From Paraburkholderia diazotrophica (lineage in GTDB: Bacteria; Pseudomonadota; Gammaproteobacteria; Burkholderiales; Burkholderiaceae): a DNA stretch of 64,000 nt. Made by a program: the position numbers and the translations under genes. The DNA lies in the NCBI RefSeq assembly GCF_900108945.1, contig NZ_FNYE01000035.1:1-64000 (forward strand). The letters are read 5' to 3'. The stretch's first letter is position 1; each line of letters begins with the position of its first letter. The notes below the pieces were generated by a model. The model had not been told where the DNA came from and ran no database searches. It saw only the letters and a program-made list of their open reading frames with translations. Positions 16,988-26,380 of the stretch are shown piece after piece.

Positions 16988-18039
16988 CAAACAGTCTCCC
17001 TGGTTGCCAGTCGGGCCATCTCGCCCGTGAATGCATCGATGTCCCGCTCGCTCGTATCGAAGGACGTGACGAAGCGAACCTCGGATACGCGCGGATTCCA
17101 CACGTGAAAAGCGGTGTGCTGTTGCAGCGGCGCAATCCACGACGGCGGCAAGGTCGCGAACACCATATTGGCCTCCACGGGCGCCGTGACGCGAACGCCT
17201 TCGATTGCGCGCAGCGCCGACGCGAGACGCGCCGCCATCCGGTTCGCGTGCCGCGCGTTGTGCAGCCACAGGTCGTCTTCGAAATAGCCGAGGTATTGAG
17301 CGGCGATGAACCGCTGCTTCGACGCGAGCTGCATGCCCTGCTTGCGGATCGACGGCAACGCGCCGCCGAGCGTGGGATCGATGACGACGATGGCTTCCGC
17401 CATCATCAATCCGTTCTTCGTGCCGCCGAACGACACGATGTCGACGCCCAGATCGCGCGTGATTGCTCCAAGCGACTGTCCGAGCGAAGCGGCGGCATTG
17501 GCAAGACGCGCACCGTCCATATGAACGAGCATGCCTTGCGCGTGGGCGAACCCGGCGATGCGGCGAACCTCCTCGGGCTGATAGACGGTTCCGCGCTCGG
17601 TCGCCTGCGAAAGCGATACGACGCGCGGCCGGCTTCGGTGCACGAGCCCCGCATGAAACGCGACCGCTTCTTCGAGCGCCGGCAGTTCGAGCTTCCCGTC
17701 TGTCGTCGCAACGCCCACCACCTTGCAGCCGGCCATGCGCTCGGGCGCGCCGCATTCATCGACGTAGAGATGCGCACAGTCGGCGCAAAAGACGGCATCG
17801 ACCGATTGCGCGATCGCCTGCAAGGCCAATACGTTGGCCGCTGTGCCTGTGGTCACGAAAAACACCTTGGCCTGCTCGCCGAAGTGGAGGCGAAACAGCC
17901 GCTCGGCGCTCGCCGTGTACGCATCGGCGCCATAGCCGATCGCATGCCCGGCGTTGGCCGCCATCATTCGCTCGAAGAGGGCGGGATGCACGCCGGACGC
18001 GTTATCGCTCGCCAGCATCGGTTTTACCGATTCGTTCAT
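16987..18039 (-). CDS. Low-specificity L-threonine aldolase-like PLP enzyme
   Basis: A 350-residue fold-type I PLP enzyme of the beta-eliminating lyase/threonine aldolase family. The Schiff-base lysine is in 'VSFGGTKNGLM', preceded by the PLP-aspartate region 'HMDGARLANAAA'. It should split threonine or allo-threonine into glycine and acetaldehyde. Start 18039 is preferred over 18054 because TTAGGAAC precedes it; it begins 8 bases after the sdaA stop. Glycine made here would enter the same GlyA-SdaA route as glycine from sarcosine, while the next gene handles the aldehyde. Confidence 0.82.
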   Translation of the reverse strand: MNESVKPMLASDNASGVHPALFERMMAANAGHAIGYGADAYTASAERLFRLHFGEQAKVFFVTTGTAANVLALQAIAQSVDAVFCADCAHLYVDECGAPERMAGCKVVGVATTDGKLELPALEEAVAFHAGLVHRSRPRVVSLSQATERGTVYQPEEVRRIAGFAHAQGMLVHMDGARLANAAASLGQSLGAITRDLGVDIVSFGGTKNGLMMAEAIVVIDPTLGGALPSIRKQGMQLASKQRFIAAQYLGYFEDDLWLHNARHANRMAARLASALRAIEGVRVTAPVEANMVFATLPPSWIAPLQQHTAFHVWNPRVSEVRFVTSFDTSERDIDAFTGEMARLATRETV

Positions 18040-18047
18040 GTGGGTTC

Positions 18048-19418
18048 CTAACATGCGACCACGTTCAGCGCGAGACCGCCGCGCGCCGTTTCCTTGTATT
18101 TCGTCTTCATGTCGGCGCCCGTGTCGCGCATCGTCTTGATCACGGAGTCGAGCGAAACGAAATGCTTGCCGCCGTTGCGCAACGCGAGTCGCGCCGCGTT
18201 GATCGCCTTCACCGCGCCCATTGCATTGCGCTCGATGCAGGGCACCTGAACCTGCCCGCCGACGGGATCGCAGGTGAGACCCAGGTTGTGCTCCATGCCG
18301 ATCTCGGCGGCGTTCTCGACTTGCTCGGGCGTTCCGCCCATCACCTCGGCGAGCGCGGCGGCCGCCATCGAGCAGGCCACGCCGACTTCGCCCTGGCAGC
18401 CGACCTCAGCGCCCGAAATCGACGCGTTCTGCTTGTAGAGCATCGCGATCGCGCCCGCCGTGAGCAGGAAGCGTACGACGCCCGCGTCGCTCGCACCCGG
18501 CACGAAGCGCGTGTAGTAATGCAGCACGGCGGGAATGATGCCCGCGGCGCCGTTCGTCGGCGCGGTGACGACGCGGCCGCCCGTCGCGTTCTCTTCGTTG
18601 ACGGCGAGCGCGTAGAGCGAAACCCAATCGAGCACGGTCAGCATGTCGCGCAGATTTTCTTCAGGACGCGCGGAAAGATTCCGATGCAGCGTGGCTGCAC
18701 GCCGCATCACGCGAAGCGGCCCCGGCATGACGCCCTCGCGCGAACAGCCGCGCGTTACGCACGCCTGCATGACCTGCCAGATGCGCAGCAGGCTCGAACG
18801 CGTCTCCTCGTCGGCACGCCATGCGCGCTCGTGCTCGAACATCAGGTCGCTGATCGAGCAATTACGTTCGCGGCACAGCGCAAGCATCTGCGCGCCCGAT
18901 TCGAACGGAAAGCCCGCGTTGGGCGGCGGCTCGTCCGCAAGCCCGGCCGATTGCTTGACGATGAAACCGCCGCCAACCGAAAAGTAAGTCTCGGACTCGC
19001 AACGCTCGCCTTGCGCATCGAACGCGGTGAAGCGCATGCCGTTCGGGTGAAACGCCAGCGCACGGCGATTGAAGATCAGATCGGTCTTTTCGTTGAACGC
19101 GATCGGCACGACACCGCCAATGCGCAAGCTGCGCGTCTCGCGAATGCCCGCAATACGCGCATCGACCGAGTCGATATCGACGGCATCCGGGTATTCGCCT
19201 TCGAGTCCGAGCAGCACGGCCTTGTCGGTGCCATGTCCCTTGCCTGTTGCACCCAGCGAGCCGAACAGCTCGACACACACCCGCGATACGGCGCTCGCCC
19301 CATGCGCCCGGCGCAGTACCTGCGCGGCAAAGCGGGCCGCCGCGCACATCGGCCCAACCGTGTGCGAGCTGGAAGGCCCGATGCCGACTTTGAACAGATC
19401 CAGCACACTGATCGTCAT
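18048..19418 (-). CDS. sdaA: L-serine ammonia-lyase (iron-sulfur type)
   Basis: A 456-residue single-chain [4Fe-4S] L-serine dehydratase that converts serine to pyruvate and ammonia. N-terminal 'SVLDLFKVGIGPSSSHT' is the family hallmark. Cluster cysteines are visible in 'GLTCDPVGG', in 'VPCIERN' and as the last residue of the protein (VVAC), the tail that inserts in the active site of this family. Start 19418 follows AAGGAT and lies 16 bases after glyA. It is the exit step of the locus, feeding serine carbon to central metabolism. Confidence 0.93.
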   Translation of the reverse strand: MTISVLDLFKVGIGPSSSHTVGPMCAAARFAAQVLRRAHGASAVSRVCVELFGSLGATGKGHGTDKAVLLGLEGEYPDAVDIDSVDARIAGIRETRSLRIGGVVPIAFNEKTDLIFNRRALAFHPNGMRFTAFDAQGERCESETYFSVGGGFIVKQSAGLADEPPPNAGFPFESGAQMLALCRERNCSISDLMFEHERAWRADEETRSSLLRIWQVMQACVTRGCSREGVMPGPLRVMRRAATLHRNLSARPEENLRDMLTVLDWVSLYALAVNEENATGGRVVTAPTNGAAGIIPAVLHYYTRFVPGASDAGVVRFLLTAGAIAMLYKQNASISGAEVGCQGEVGVACSMAAAALAEVMGGTPEQVENAAEIGMEHNLGLTCDPVGGQVQVPCIERNAMGAVKAINAARLALRNGGKHFVSLDSVIKTMRDTGADMKTKYKETARGGLALNVVAC

Positions 19419-19434
19419 CACCGCATCCTTTTCA

Positions 19435-20700
19435 TTACAGCGCCTGCGTGCCTTGATAAACCGGAAAGCTCCGGCACAGCGCCTGAACCTTGTCGCGAAC
19501 CTTGTCGATCGTTGCGCGGTTGTAGACGTCATCGAGCACGTCGCACATCCAATGCGCGAGTTGCGCCGATTCGGCTTCGCGCAGTCCACGCGTCGTGATG
19601 GCCGGCGTGCCGACGCGAATGCCGCTCGTCACGAAAGGCGACTCGGGATCGTTGGGCACGGCGTTCTTGTTGACCGTGATATGCGCGGCTTCGAGCGCGG
19701 CATCGGCGGCCTTGCCAGTGAGCCCGCGTCCGATAAAGCTCACGAGGAACAGATGGTTGTCGGTGCCGCCGGAGACGACGCCATATCCGCGCGCGACGAA
19801 CGTCGCCGCCATCGCCTTCGCATTCGCGATCACCTGCCGCTGATACCCGGCGAATTCGGGCCGCGACGCTTCGAGCAGCGCAACGGCTTTCGCCGCCACC
19901 ACGTGCATCAACGGGCCGCCCTGCGTGCCGGGAAAGACCATCGAATCGATCTTCTTCTGCAACTCGGGATTCTCGCGACCAAAGATGAGTCCGCCGCGGG
20001 GGCCGCGCAACGTCTTGTGCACCGTCGTCGTCACGACGTCCGCGAACGGCACCGGGTTCGGATACAGGCCCGCCGCGACCAGTCCTGCGACGTGGGCAAT
20101 GTCGACGAAGAGCAGTGCACCGACTTCATCGGCAATCTGCCGGAAACGCGCAAAGTCCAGTTGCCGCGAATAGGCGGAAAAGCCCGCGACGATGAGCTTC
20201 GGCCGGTGTTCCCGCGCGAGCGCCGCGAGCGCGTCGTAATCGATCAGCCCGTCGTCGTTCACGCCGTATTGCACGGAGCGAAAGAGCTTGCCCGAGAAAT
20301 TGACCTTCGCGCCGTGAGTCAGATGCCCGCCATGCGCGAGGCTCATCCCAAGCACGGTGTCGCCGGGTTGCAGCAGAGCGAGATACACGGCTGCGTTCGC
20401 CTGAGAACCGGAATGAGGCTGCACGTTTGCCCATGCCGCGCCGAACAGCTTTTTGGCGCGCTCGATGGCGAGACGCTCGACGGCATCGACATGCGCGCAG
20501 CCGCCGTAATAGCGCTTGCCCGGATAGCCTTCCGCATACTTGTTGGTGAGCGCGCTGCCCTGCGCTTGCAGCACGCGCGGACTCACGTAGTTTTCCGAGG
20601 CGATCAGTTCGATATGTTCTTCCTGCCGTCGCTGCTCTCCGCGAATGGCGTCGGTCAGTTCCGGGTCGAATTCCTCGATGCCTGGTGATGCTGTAAACAT
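19435..20700 (-). CDS. glyA: Serine hydroxymethyltransferase
   Basis: A 421-residue PLP enzyme interconverting glycine plus 5,10-methylene-THF and serine plus THF. The PLP lysine is in 'TTTVHKTLRGPRGG'; 'YAEGYPGKRYYGGC' and 'VDIAHVAGLVAAG' are further family blocks. Start 20700 follows AAGGAAA, 16 bases after folB. Placed directly behind sarcosine oxidase it can use both products of that enzyme, glycine and methylene-THF, to make serine and regenerate THF. It is probably a catabolic paralogue of a housekeeping glyA elsewhere. Confidence 0.95.
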   Translation of the reverse strand: MFTASPGIEEFDPELTDAIRGEQRRQEEHIELIASENYVSPRVLQAQGSALTNKYAEGYPGKRYYGGCAHVDAVERLAIERAKKLFGAAWANVQPHSGSQANAAVYLALLQPGDTVLGMSLAHGGHLTHGAKVNFSGKLFRSVQYGVNDDGLIDYDALAALAREHRPKLIVAGFSAYSRQLDFARFRQIADEVGALLFVDIAHVAGLVAAGLYPNPVPFADVVTTTVHKTLRGPRGGLIFGRENPELQKKIDSMVFPGTQGGPLMHVVAAKAVALLEASRPEFAGYQRQVIANAKAMAATFVARGYGVVSGGTDNHLFLVSFIGRGLTGKAADAALEAAHITVNKNAVPNDPESPFVTSGIRVGTPAITTRGLREAESAQLAHWMCDVLDDVYNRATIDKVRDKVQALCRSFPVYQGTQAL

Positions 20701-20716
20701 GTGTGTTTCCTTTTCG

Positions 20717-21112
20717 TCAATGCCTGGTGGCGTAAACGGTCTCGTAGCTGCTTTGCGTGCCGGCCGCGTCTTCTCCGCGTTTGCACGCACGTACTCTCAC
20801 TGCGCGAATAGCGGCATTCGAAATCAGCCGTTGCGCGACTGCGCCGCAAAAATCCGCGATGCCTCTGATGTGCGCCCGTCTGCAATCCTCGATCGCATGC
20901 CACATCACTTCGTAATCCACGACTTCGTCGAGCGAATCGGAAGCCGGTGTGCAAGCGCGATAGGGCACGTAAAGATCAACCGATATGAAAAACGCGGCTT
21001 CCCGATCGTCGCGGTCCGGATCGGTCAGACTCACGCGCCGGTTGCGAAGAAACAGCCGCCGGTGCTGTGCGAGGTCGACGACGTGGACCTCGCTGCGAAC
21101 GACGCCACTCAT
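20717..21112 (-). CDS. folB: Dihydroneopterin aldolase family protein (FolB-like)
   Basis: A 131-residue tunnelling-fold protein. 'FISVDLYVPY', the 'VVDYEVMWHAI' segment with the pterin-anchoring Glu, and 'VRVRACKRG' with the catalytic Lys match dihydroneopterin aldolase, which makes 6-hydroxymethyl-dihydropterin for folate synthesis. Its ATG overlaps the soxG stop (ATGA at 21109-21112), so the start is certain and co-translation likely. It is somewhat divergent in its N-terminal part. In this operon it may raise the THF pool needed by sarcosine oxidase and GlyA, or act on a related pterin. Confidence 0.8.
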   Translation of the reverse strand: MSGVVRSEVHVVDLAQHRRLFLRNRRVSLTDPDRDDREAAFFISVDLYVPYRACTPASDSLDEVVDYEVMWHAIEDCRRAHIRGIADFCGAVAQRLISNAAIRAVRVRACKRGEDAAGTQSSYETVYATRH

Positions 21113-21735
21113 CCGTGTGGTACTCGCGATGCACCGTGCGCCGCGATCCACTCCTCGATGCTTTTCGCGAATGTGCGCGGCACATACAGATCGAAGGCTT
21201 CGGCGCCGTCGTCGTCGAGCACCGCCATCGCGAGCACGGGAACGTGATGCACGTGGCTCTGCGCGATCGCATGCAGTGCAAATGCCGGAACCGAAAAGTC
21301 GATCGGCATCAGCGCGGACATCAGATGACGCACGCCCGCACCCGACAGACGCAGCAACTCGCGGCTATGCCCAAGCTCGGTGACGACGCCAATCGACGCG
21401 TCGGTCAAACGGCGCATGCTGTCCAGCCGGCGGTCGCCGCGCGGCGCGCAGATCCGCACGCGACGCGCGCCGACGCGCATCACCCGCAAGCCTTCCGACT
21501 CGGCGCCTGCGTTGACGAGCGTCGGCACTGCGCAGCCGATTGCCTTCTCCATTTCCGCGATGGCAGCGTCCCAGTTGTCCTGCCAACCGCCGAACTGCAG
21601 CCAGTCGCGGCCGGACACCGCGCGCAGCTTCGTCTGATGACGCGGGTACGAGTGATAGAGGGACGCAGAACCGCCGAAGCCGCCGATGCCGATACCGGCT
21701 TGCGCCGCCAACGTATTGAACTGTTCGTTACGCAC
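21109..21735 (-). CDS. soxG: Sarcosine oxidase gamma subunit
   Basis: A 208-residue protein matching the small GcvT-like gamma subunit of heterotetrameric sarcosine oxidase, a structural partner of SoxA. Its length agrees with the family (~200). The GTG at 21735 is preferred over the ATG at 21780: GGAGAG precedes it and it overlaps the soxA stop by 8 bases, as in other sox operons. It contains 'GRDWLQFGGWQDNW' and 'VTELGHSRELLRLSG' blocks of the family. Confidence 0.88.
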   Translation of the reverse strand: MRNEQFNTLAAQAGIGIGGFGGSASLYHSYPRHQTKLRAVSGRDWLQFGGWQDNWDAAIAEMEKAIGCAVPTLVNAGAESEGLRVMRVGARRVRICAPRGDRRLDSMRRLTDASIGVVTELGHSRELLRLSGAGVRHLMSALMPIDFSVPAFALHAIAQSHVHHVPVLAMAVLDDDGAEAFDLYVPRTFAKSIEEWIAAHGASRVPHG

Positions 21736-24727
21736 GGAGACGCTCTCCTTCCGGATCGATAAAAATCGGATTGACGACACGTACCGTGACCGTCTCGCCC
21801 TTCAGCGGATACACCGCGCGCAGCCTTTGCCCTTCGCGCTGCCTGCCTTGCTCGACCAGTCCGAGCGCGAGATAGCGGCCGAGCGTCGGGCTATACGTCG
21901 TCGATGTGACGTGGCCGATGCCGTGTCCCTTGAGCGGACCATCCTCGGGAAACACGATGCAGCCGGGACGCAACCGCTCTTGCGGGTTCTCGGGCTGCAA
22001 GCCCATCAGCACGGGACGGTCGGCGCGAATCAGGTCCGCTCGCTGACGCAGCACGCTGCCGGCGAAGGGCTTTGCTTTCGCCATCCGGCCCAGCCCGAGG
22101 TCATCGAGCGTCGTGCGGCCGTCGAGCTCGGGGCCTGCGGCGTGCCCTTTCTCGACGCGCAACGCACCCATCGCTTCCGTGCCATAGGCGATGACGCCAT
22201 GCGGCTGGCCCGCCGTGTACAGCCGGTCCCACAGGCGCGCCGCATCGCCCGCCGGGCAATAGACCTCATAGGCCAGCTCGCCCGAGAAGCTGATCCGGTG
22301 CACGCGCACCGTCACGTCCTCGAACTGTGCGAGCGCACAGCCCATGTATGGCAGCGCGTCGTTCGACAGATCGCCGCCCAGCACCTGCGCGAGCAGCGCG
22401 CGGCTACGCGGCCCCGCAACGGCCATCGCGCCCCACTGGTCCGTCACCGACGTGACGTGCACGCGCAACTCGGGCCACGCGGTTTCGAGCAGGAATTCGA
22501 GGCGGCTCATCACGGCGGCGGCGTTCGCGGTCGTCGTCGTCATGAAGAAATGATGCTCGGCGAGCCGCGTTGTCGTGCCGTCGTCGAAGACGAAGCCGTC
22601 GTCGCGCAGCATCACTCCGTAGCGTGCCTTTCCGACCGCCAGCTTCTGCCAGCCGTTGACATAGACGCGATCGAGAAACTCGGCCGCGTCCGGCCCTTGC
22701 ACATCGATCTTGCCGAGCGTCGAGACATCGACGATGCCGACACCCGAGCGCACGCTCTTCATCTCATACACGTACGCGGCATCGACGTCCGCGCCGCTCG
22801 ACGGGTAGTACCAGGGACGCATCCACAGCCCGACCTCCGCCATGTGAGCGCCGCGCGCGACGTGCCACTCGTGCATGGGCGTGCGGCGGACGGGACGGAA
22901 ATGCTGGCCGACGGCCGCTCCGCCGAGTGCGCCGAGCGCCACGGGCGTGTATGGCGGACGAAACGTCGTCGTGCCGACGGCGGGCAGCGACGCCTGCCGA
23001 TGTCCCGCCATCGTCGCCATCCCGTTCAGGTTGCTCGTCTTGCCCTGATCAGTGCCCATGCCGAGCGTCGTATAACGCTTCAGATGCTCGACGGAAACGA
23101 AGCCTTCCCGATGCGCGAGCGCCACGTCGGCGTCCGTCACGTCCGTTTGCAGGTCGATGAACGCCTTGCCTTTGAAAGCGCCAGCGCCCTTCATCAAATG
23201 CAGCGGCAGCAGCGGACTGTGCGCATCCGCGCGCGGCAACTGCTCGATCAGCGCGAGCGCATCTGCGGGCTTTTGCCCAAGCTGCCCGGCGACTTCATGA
23301 CCGGCTCTGAGGCCCCCGGCGATCGCATCGACGGTCGTCGCCGCGCCGCGAATCGCGCCGGCGCATACGCAGTCGGACGTGTCGGGGCCCGCGACGAATG
23401 TGTCGAGCTCCGCGTTGAAGACGGCCTTCGTGCCCCGCTGGCTCTGCAGATGAATGACGGGTGTCCAGCCTCCCGATACGGCGAGCAGATCGCACGCGAT
23501 GCGCCGCGTCCGCTGTGCATGCACGTTCGCCGACGCGACGGGTGCAAGCCGCACCGCGCGCAGCGCGCGGCCGCCTTCCGCTTGCGCGACGACGTGTCCG
23601 CGGATGATCTCGATGCCACGCCGCTCGACTTCTTCGATGAGCGGACTTGCCGCATGGTCACGTCCATCGACGACGGCGATGACCTGAACGCCCGCATCGG
23701 CAAGATCGCGTGCCGTGCGGTACGCACTGTCGTTGTTGGTCGCGACGACCACGCGCCGGCCGGGCACCACCGCGTACGCATTGCAGTACTCGCGCACCGC
23801 GCCCGCGAGCATGATGCCGGGCAGGTCGTTGTTCGCGAACACCTGCGGCCGCTCGATCGCTCCCGTTGCGAGCACCACCTTCTGTGCGCGCATCAGCCAG
23901 ACGCGTTGTCGTGGCTCATGCGGAAGCGGCGCGGGCCGATGGTTCGCGACGGCTTCGAGCAGGCCGACCGTGTTGCCGTCGAAGTAGCCGAACGCCGTCG
24001 TGCGCGCAAGCAGCGTCACGTTCGGACGGCTCGACAGATCCGCGACCATGCGCTCGACCCAGCGGCTCGTGCTTTCCTTGCCGAGCTGATCGCGCTCGAA
24101 ACGCAACGCGCCGCCGAATTGCGGATGCTCATCGACCACGGTCACGCGCAAGCCCGCACGTGCGGCCGTGCTGGCCGCAGCAAGACCAGCGGGACCGGCG
24201 CCGACGACCAGCACATCGCAGAACGCATTGACGGTTTCGTAGTGGTCGGGGTCGGCGTGATGCGTCGCGCGCCCCATGCCCGCGGCGCGCCGGATGTGCT
24301 TTTCATACCATTCCCACGCGCCGCCCGGCCACATGAACGTCTTGTAGTAGAAGCCCGCCGACAGCACGGGCGACAACAGGTTGTTGACGGCCATCAGGTC
24401 GAAGCGCACGGAAGGCCAGCCGTTCTGGCTGTTCGCGACGAGGCCGTCGAACAGCTCGACCATCGTGGCGCGCGTATTGGGTTCCGTGCGCGCGCCGCTG
24501 CCGAGCGCGACGAGCGCGTTCGGCTCTTCGGCGCCGGCGCTGACGATGCCGCGCGGACGGTGGTACTTGAAGCTGCGGCCGATCACCTGCACGCCGTTGG
24601 CGAGCAATGCCGATGCAAGCGTATCGCCTGCATATCCGCGATAACGGCGGCCGTCGAACGTGAAGTTCAATTCGGCTTGCCGGTCGATCAGCCCGCCCGC
24701 TGTCTGCCTGAATGCCTGTGCGCTCAT
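21728..24727 (-). CDS. soxA: Sarcosine oxidase alpha subunit
   Basis: A 999-residue subunit with the standard order: an N-terminal ferredoxin-like domain ('FTFDGRRYRGYAGDTLASAL'), a pyridine-nucleotide binding domain ('VVGAGPAGLAAA', residues ~170-185), a second dinucleotide site ('RRVVVATNN'), and a C-terminal GcvT-like aminomethyltransferase half (~residues 600-990) that binds THF and captures the methyl carbon as 5,10-methylene-THF. The heterotetramer oxidises sarcosine to glycine with H2O2 release. It starts inside the soxD stop (ATGA, 24724-24727). Confidence 0.95.
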   Translation of the reverse strand: MSAQAFRQTAGGLIDRQAELNFTFDGRRYRGYAGDTLASALLANGVQVIGRSFKYHRPRGIVSAGAEEPNALVALGSGARTEPNTRATMVELFDGLVANSQNGWPSVRFDLMAVNNLLSPVLSAGFYYKTFMWPGGAWEWYEKHIRRAAGMGRATHHADPDHYETVNAFCDVLVVGAGPAGLAAASTAARAGLRVTVVDEHPQFGGALRFERDQLGKESTSRWVERMVADLSSRPNVTLLARTTAFGYFDGNTVGLLEAVANHRPAPLPHEPRQRVWLMRAQKVVLATGAIERPQVFANNDLPGIMLAGAVREYCNAYAVVPGRRVVVATNNDSAYRTARDLADAGVQVIAVVDGRDHAASPLIEEVERRGIEIIRGHVVAQAEGGRALRAVRLAPVASANVHAQRTRRIACDLLAVSGGWTPVIHLQSQRGTKAVFNAELDTFVAGPDTSDCVCAGAIRGAATTVDAIAGGLRAGHEVAGQLGQKPADALALIEQLPRADAHSPLLPLHLMKGAGAFKGKAFIDLQTDVTDADVALAHREGFVSVEHLKRYTTLGMGTDQGKTSNLNGMATMAGHRQASLPAVGTTTFRPPYTPVALGALGGAAVGQHFRPVRRTPMHEWHVARGAHMAEVGLWMRPWYYPSSGADVDAAYVYEMKSVRSGVGIVDVSTLGKIDVQGPDAAEFLDRVYVNGWQKLAVGKARYGVMLRDDGFVFDDGTTTRLAEHHFFMTTTTANAAAVMSRLEFLLETAWPELRVHVTSVTDQWGAMAVAGPRSRALLAQVLGGDLSNDALPYMGCALAQFEDVTVRVHRISFSGELAYEVYCPAGDAARLWDRLYTAGQPHGVIAYGTEAMGALRVEKGHAAGPELDGRTTLDDLGLGRMAKAKPFAGSVLRQRADLIRADRPVLMGLQPENPQERLRPGCIVFPEDGPLKGHGIGHVTSTTYSPTLGRYLALGLVEQGRQREGQRLRAVYPLKGETVTVRVVNPIFIDPEGERLRA

Positions 24728-25041
24728 GGCTGGACCCCTTCGGCGGCGAGCACGGCGGCCTTCGCGTCATCGCGCGCGGTTGTGTGCTCACGCGCCGCGA
24801 TCACGTTCAGAATCTCGTGCGTGCCCGTGTCGCGCGTGACGACGAGCCACGCGCGGCAACCGGACGTGTGTTGCCAGCACTCGTCGTGCAGCCCGCGCGG
24901 GTTTCGGCGGTCGAACACATACGCGTACCAGCGCTCGAACGACGGGTCGTCCAGCGCGGGACGCGTAACCGTTGCGTCGCCGCCGTACTGAAACTCGGTG
25001 TGATCGCGCACACCGCAATAAGGACATCGGATTCTCAGCAT
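24724..25041 (-). CDS. soxD: Sarcosine oxidase delta subunit
   Basis: A 105-residue zinc-binding subunit. The 'RCPYCG' pair near the N-terminus and the later 'HDECWQHTSGC' supply the zinc ligands. 'YGGDATVTRP' and 'HTSGCRAWL' are family blocks. It lies 8 bases downstream of soxB and overlaps soxA, giving the usual order B-D-A-G. Confidence 0.93.
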   Translation of the reverse strand: MLRIRCPYCGVRDHTEFQYGGDATVTRPALDDPSFERWYAYVFDRRNPRGLHDECWQHTSGCRAWLVVTRDTGTHEILNVIAAREHTTARDDAKAAVLAAEGVQP

Positions 25042-25049
25042 GATGCAAA

Positions 25050-26306
25050 TCAGTGCGCGTAAGGGTATGGGCCGGCACCCGACTCGTTGATCGTTGCGCC
25101 GGTACGGAAGCGGTCAAGGCTGAACTTGTGGTTGAGCTCGTGGGTGCGATCGTTCGCGATCGTGTGGGCAAAGGTCCAGCCGGCAGCGGGCGTCGCCTTG
25201 AAGCCGCCGTAGCACCAGCCGCCGTTCAGATACAGCCCGTCGACGGGCGTCTTCGAAATGATGGGACTGCCGTCCATCGACATGTCCATCACGCCCGCCC
25301 AATGCCGCAGCAGCCGCAAGCGCGAAATGCACGGCATCATCGAGCACGCGATCGACGCGACTTCGGCGACGACGGGGAAATTGCCGCGCTGCGCGTACGA
25401 GTTGTAGCCGTCGAGGTCGCCGCCGAATACGAGGCCGCCCTTGTCGGACTGGCTGACGTAGAAGTGCGCGGCGCCGAATGCGACCACCTGATCGACGAGC
25501 GGCTTGATCGGCTCGGTGACGAACGCCTGCAATACGTGGCTTTCGATCGGCAGCGTGATGCCCGCTTTCGACGCGACGAGACTCGTGCTGCCCGCGACGG
25601 AAAGACCGACACGCGCAGCGCGGATTTCACCGCGCGTCGTTTGCACGCCCGCGAGCCGCCCTGCTTCGAACAGGAAGCCGAGCACTTCGCAGTTCTGGAT
25701 CAGGTCGACGCCGAGCCGGTCGGCCGCGCGCGCGTAGCCCCAGGCGACGGCGTCGTGCCGCGCGGTGCCCGCCTTGCCCTGGTACATCGCGCCGTGAATC
25801 GGGAAGCGCGCGGCGTCGCCGTACTCGAGATACGGCACGACCTTACGCACCTGATCGCGCGACCACAGCTCGCCATCGATGCCGTTCAGCCGCATGACGT
25901 TCAGACGCCGCGCGAAGCTGTCCAGCTGATCGGGCGAATGCGCGAGCGTGATCTGCCCGCGCTGCGAGAACATCACGTTGTAGTTGAGCTCCTGGCTCAG
26001 CCCTTCCCACAGGCGCATCGACCAGTCATAAAACTGCGTGTTGCCGTCGATCATGTAGTTCGAGCGCACGATCGTCGTGTTCCGGCCGATGTTGCCGCTG
26101 CCGAGATAGCCCTTTTCGAGCACCGCGACACGCTTGATCCCGTGCACGCGCGCGAGATAGTAGGCGGTCGCAAGCCCGTGCCCGCCCCCGCCGATCACGA
26201 TGACGTCGTACTCCCGTTGAGGCTTGGGGTCCCGCCATGCGCGCCGCCAGCCCTGATTGCCGCGCAGGGCCTGCCGTACGAGTTGAAGTGCCGAGTATTC
26301 TTTCAT
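25050..26306 (-). CDS. soxB: Sarcosine oxidase beta subunit
   Basis: A 418-residue DAO-family flavoprotein. 'VIVIGGGGHGLATAYYLA' near the N-terminus is the FAD-binding loop, and 'GNIGRNTTIVRSNY' is the characteristic sarcosine/dimethylglycine oxidase block around the flavin. The subunit holds the sarcosine site and the covalent flavin. It begins 74 bases after the M24 hydrolase gene, so it is the second gene of the operon. Confidence 0.94.
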   Translation of the reverse strand: MKEYSALQLVRQALRGNQGWRRAWRDPKPQREYDVIVIGGGGHGLATAYYLARVHGIKRVAVLEKGYLGSGNIGRNTTIVRSNYMIDGNTQFYDWSMRLWEGLSQELNYNVMFSQRGQITLAHSPDQLDSFARRLNVMRLNGIDGELWSRDQVRKVVPYLEYGDAARFPIHGAMYQGKAGTARHDAVAWGYARAADRLGVDLIQNCEVLGFLFEAGRLAGVQTTRGEIRAARVGLSVAGSTSLVASKAGITLPIESHVLQAFVTEPIKPLVDQVVAFGAAHFYVSQSDKGGLVFGGDLDGYNSYAQRGNFPVVAEVASIACSMMPCISRLRLLRHWAGVMDMSMDGSPIISKTPVDGLYLNGGWCYGGFKATPAAGWTFAHTIANDRTHELNHKFSLDRFRTGATINESGAGPYPYAH

Positions 26307-26380
26307 TTCGATCAGGTGAGTTGGCGTTCGAGCGATCCGCTAGAAGGCGTTTGCGATTGGGGCCGATGGAGCGTTGCTGT

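Noticed and set aside
17463..19598. 711-codon ORF on the plus strand
   Set aside because: Antisense to sdaA and the threonine-aldolase-like gene; low complexity Arg-rich translation with no motif.
21686..24991. 1101-codon ORF on the plus strand
   Set aside because: It is the antisense of soxA, soxD and the soxG start, which have complete family motifs. High-GC genes leave long open antisense frames; the translation is rich in Arg, His and Ala with no domain.
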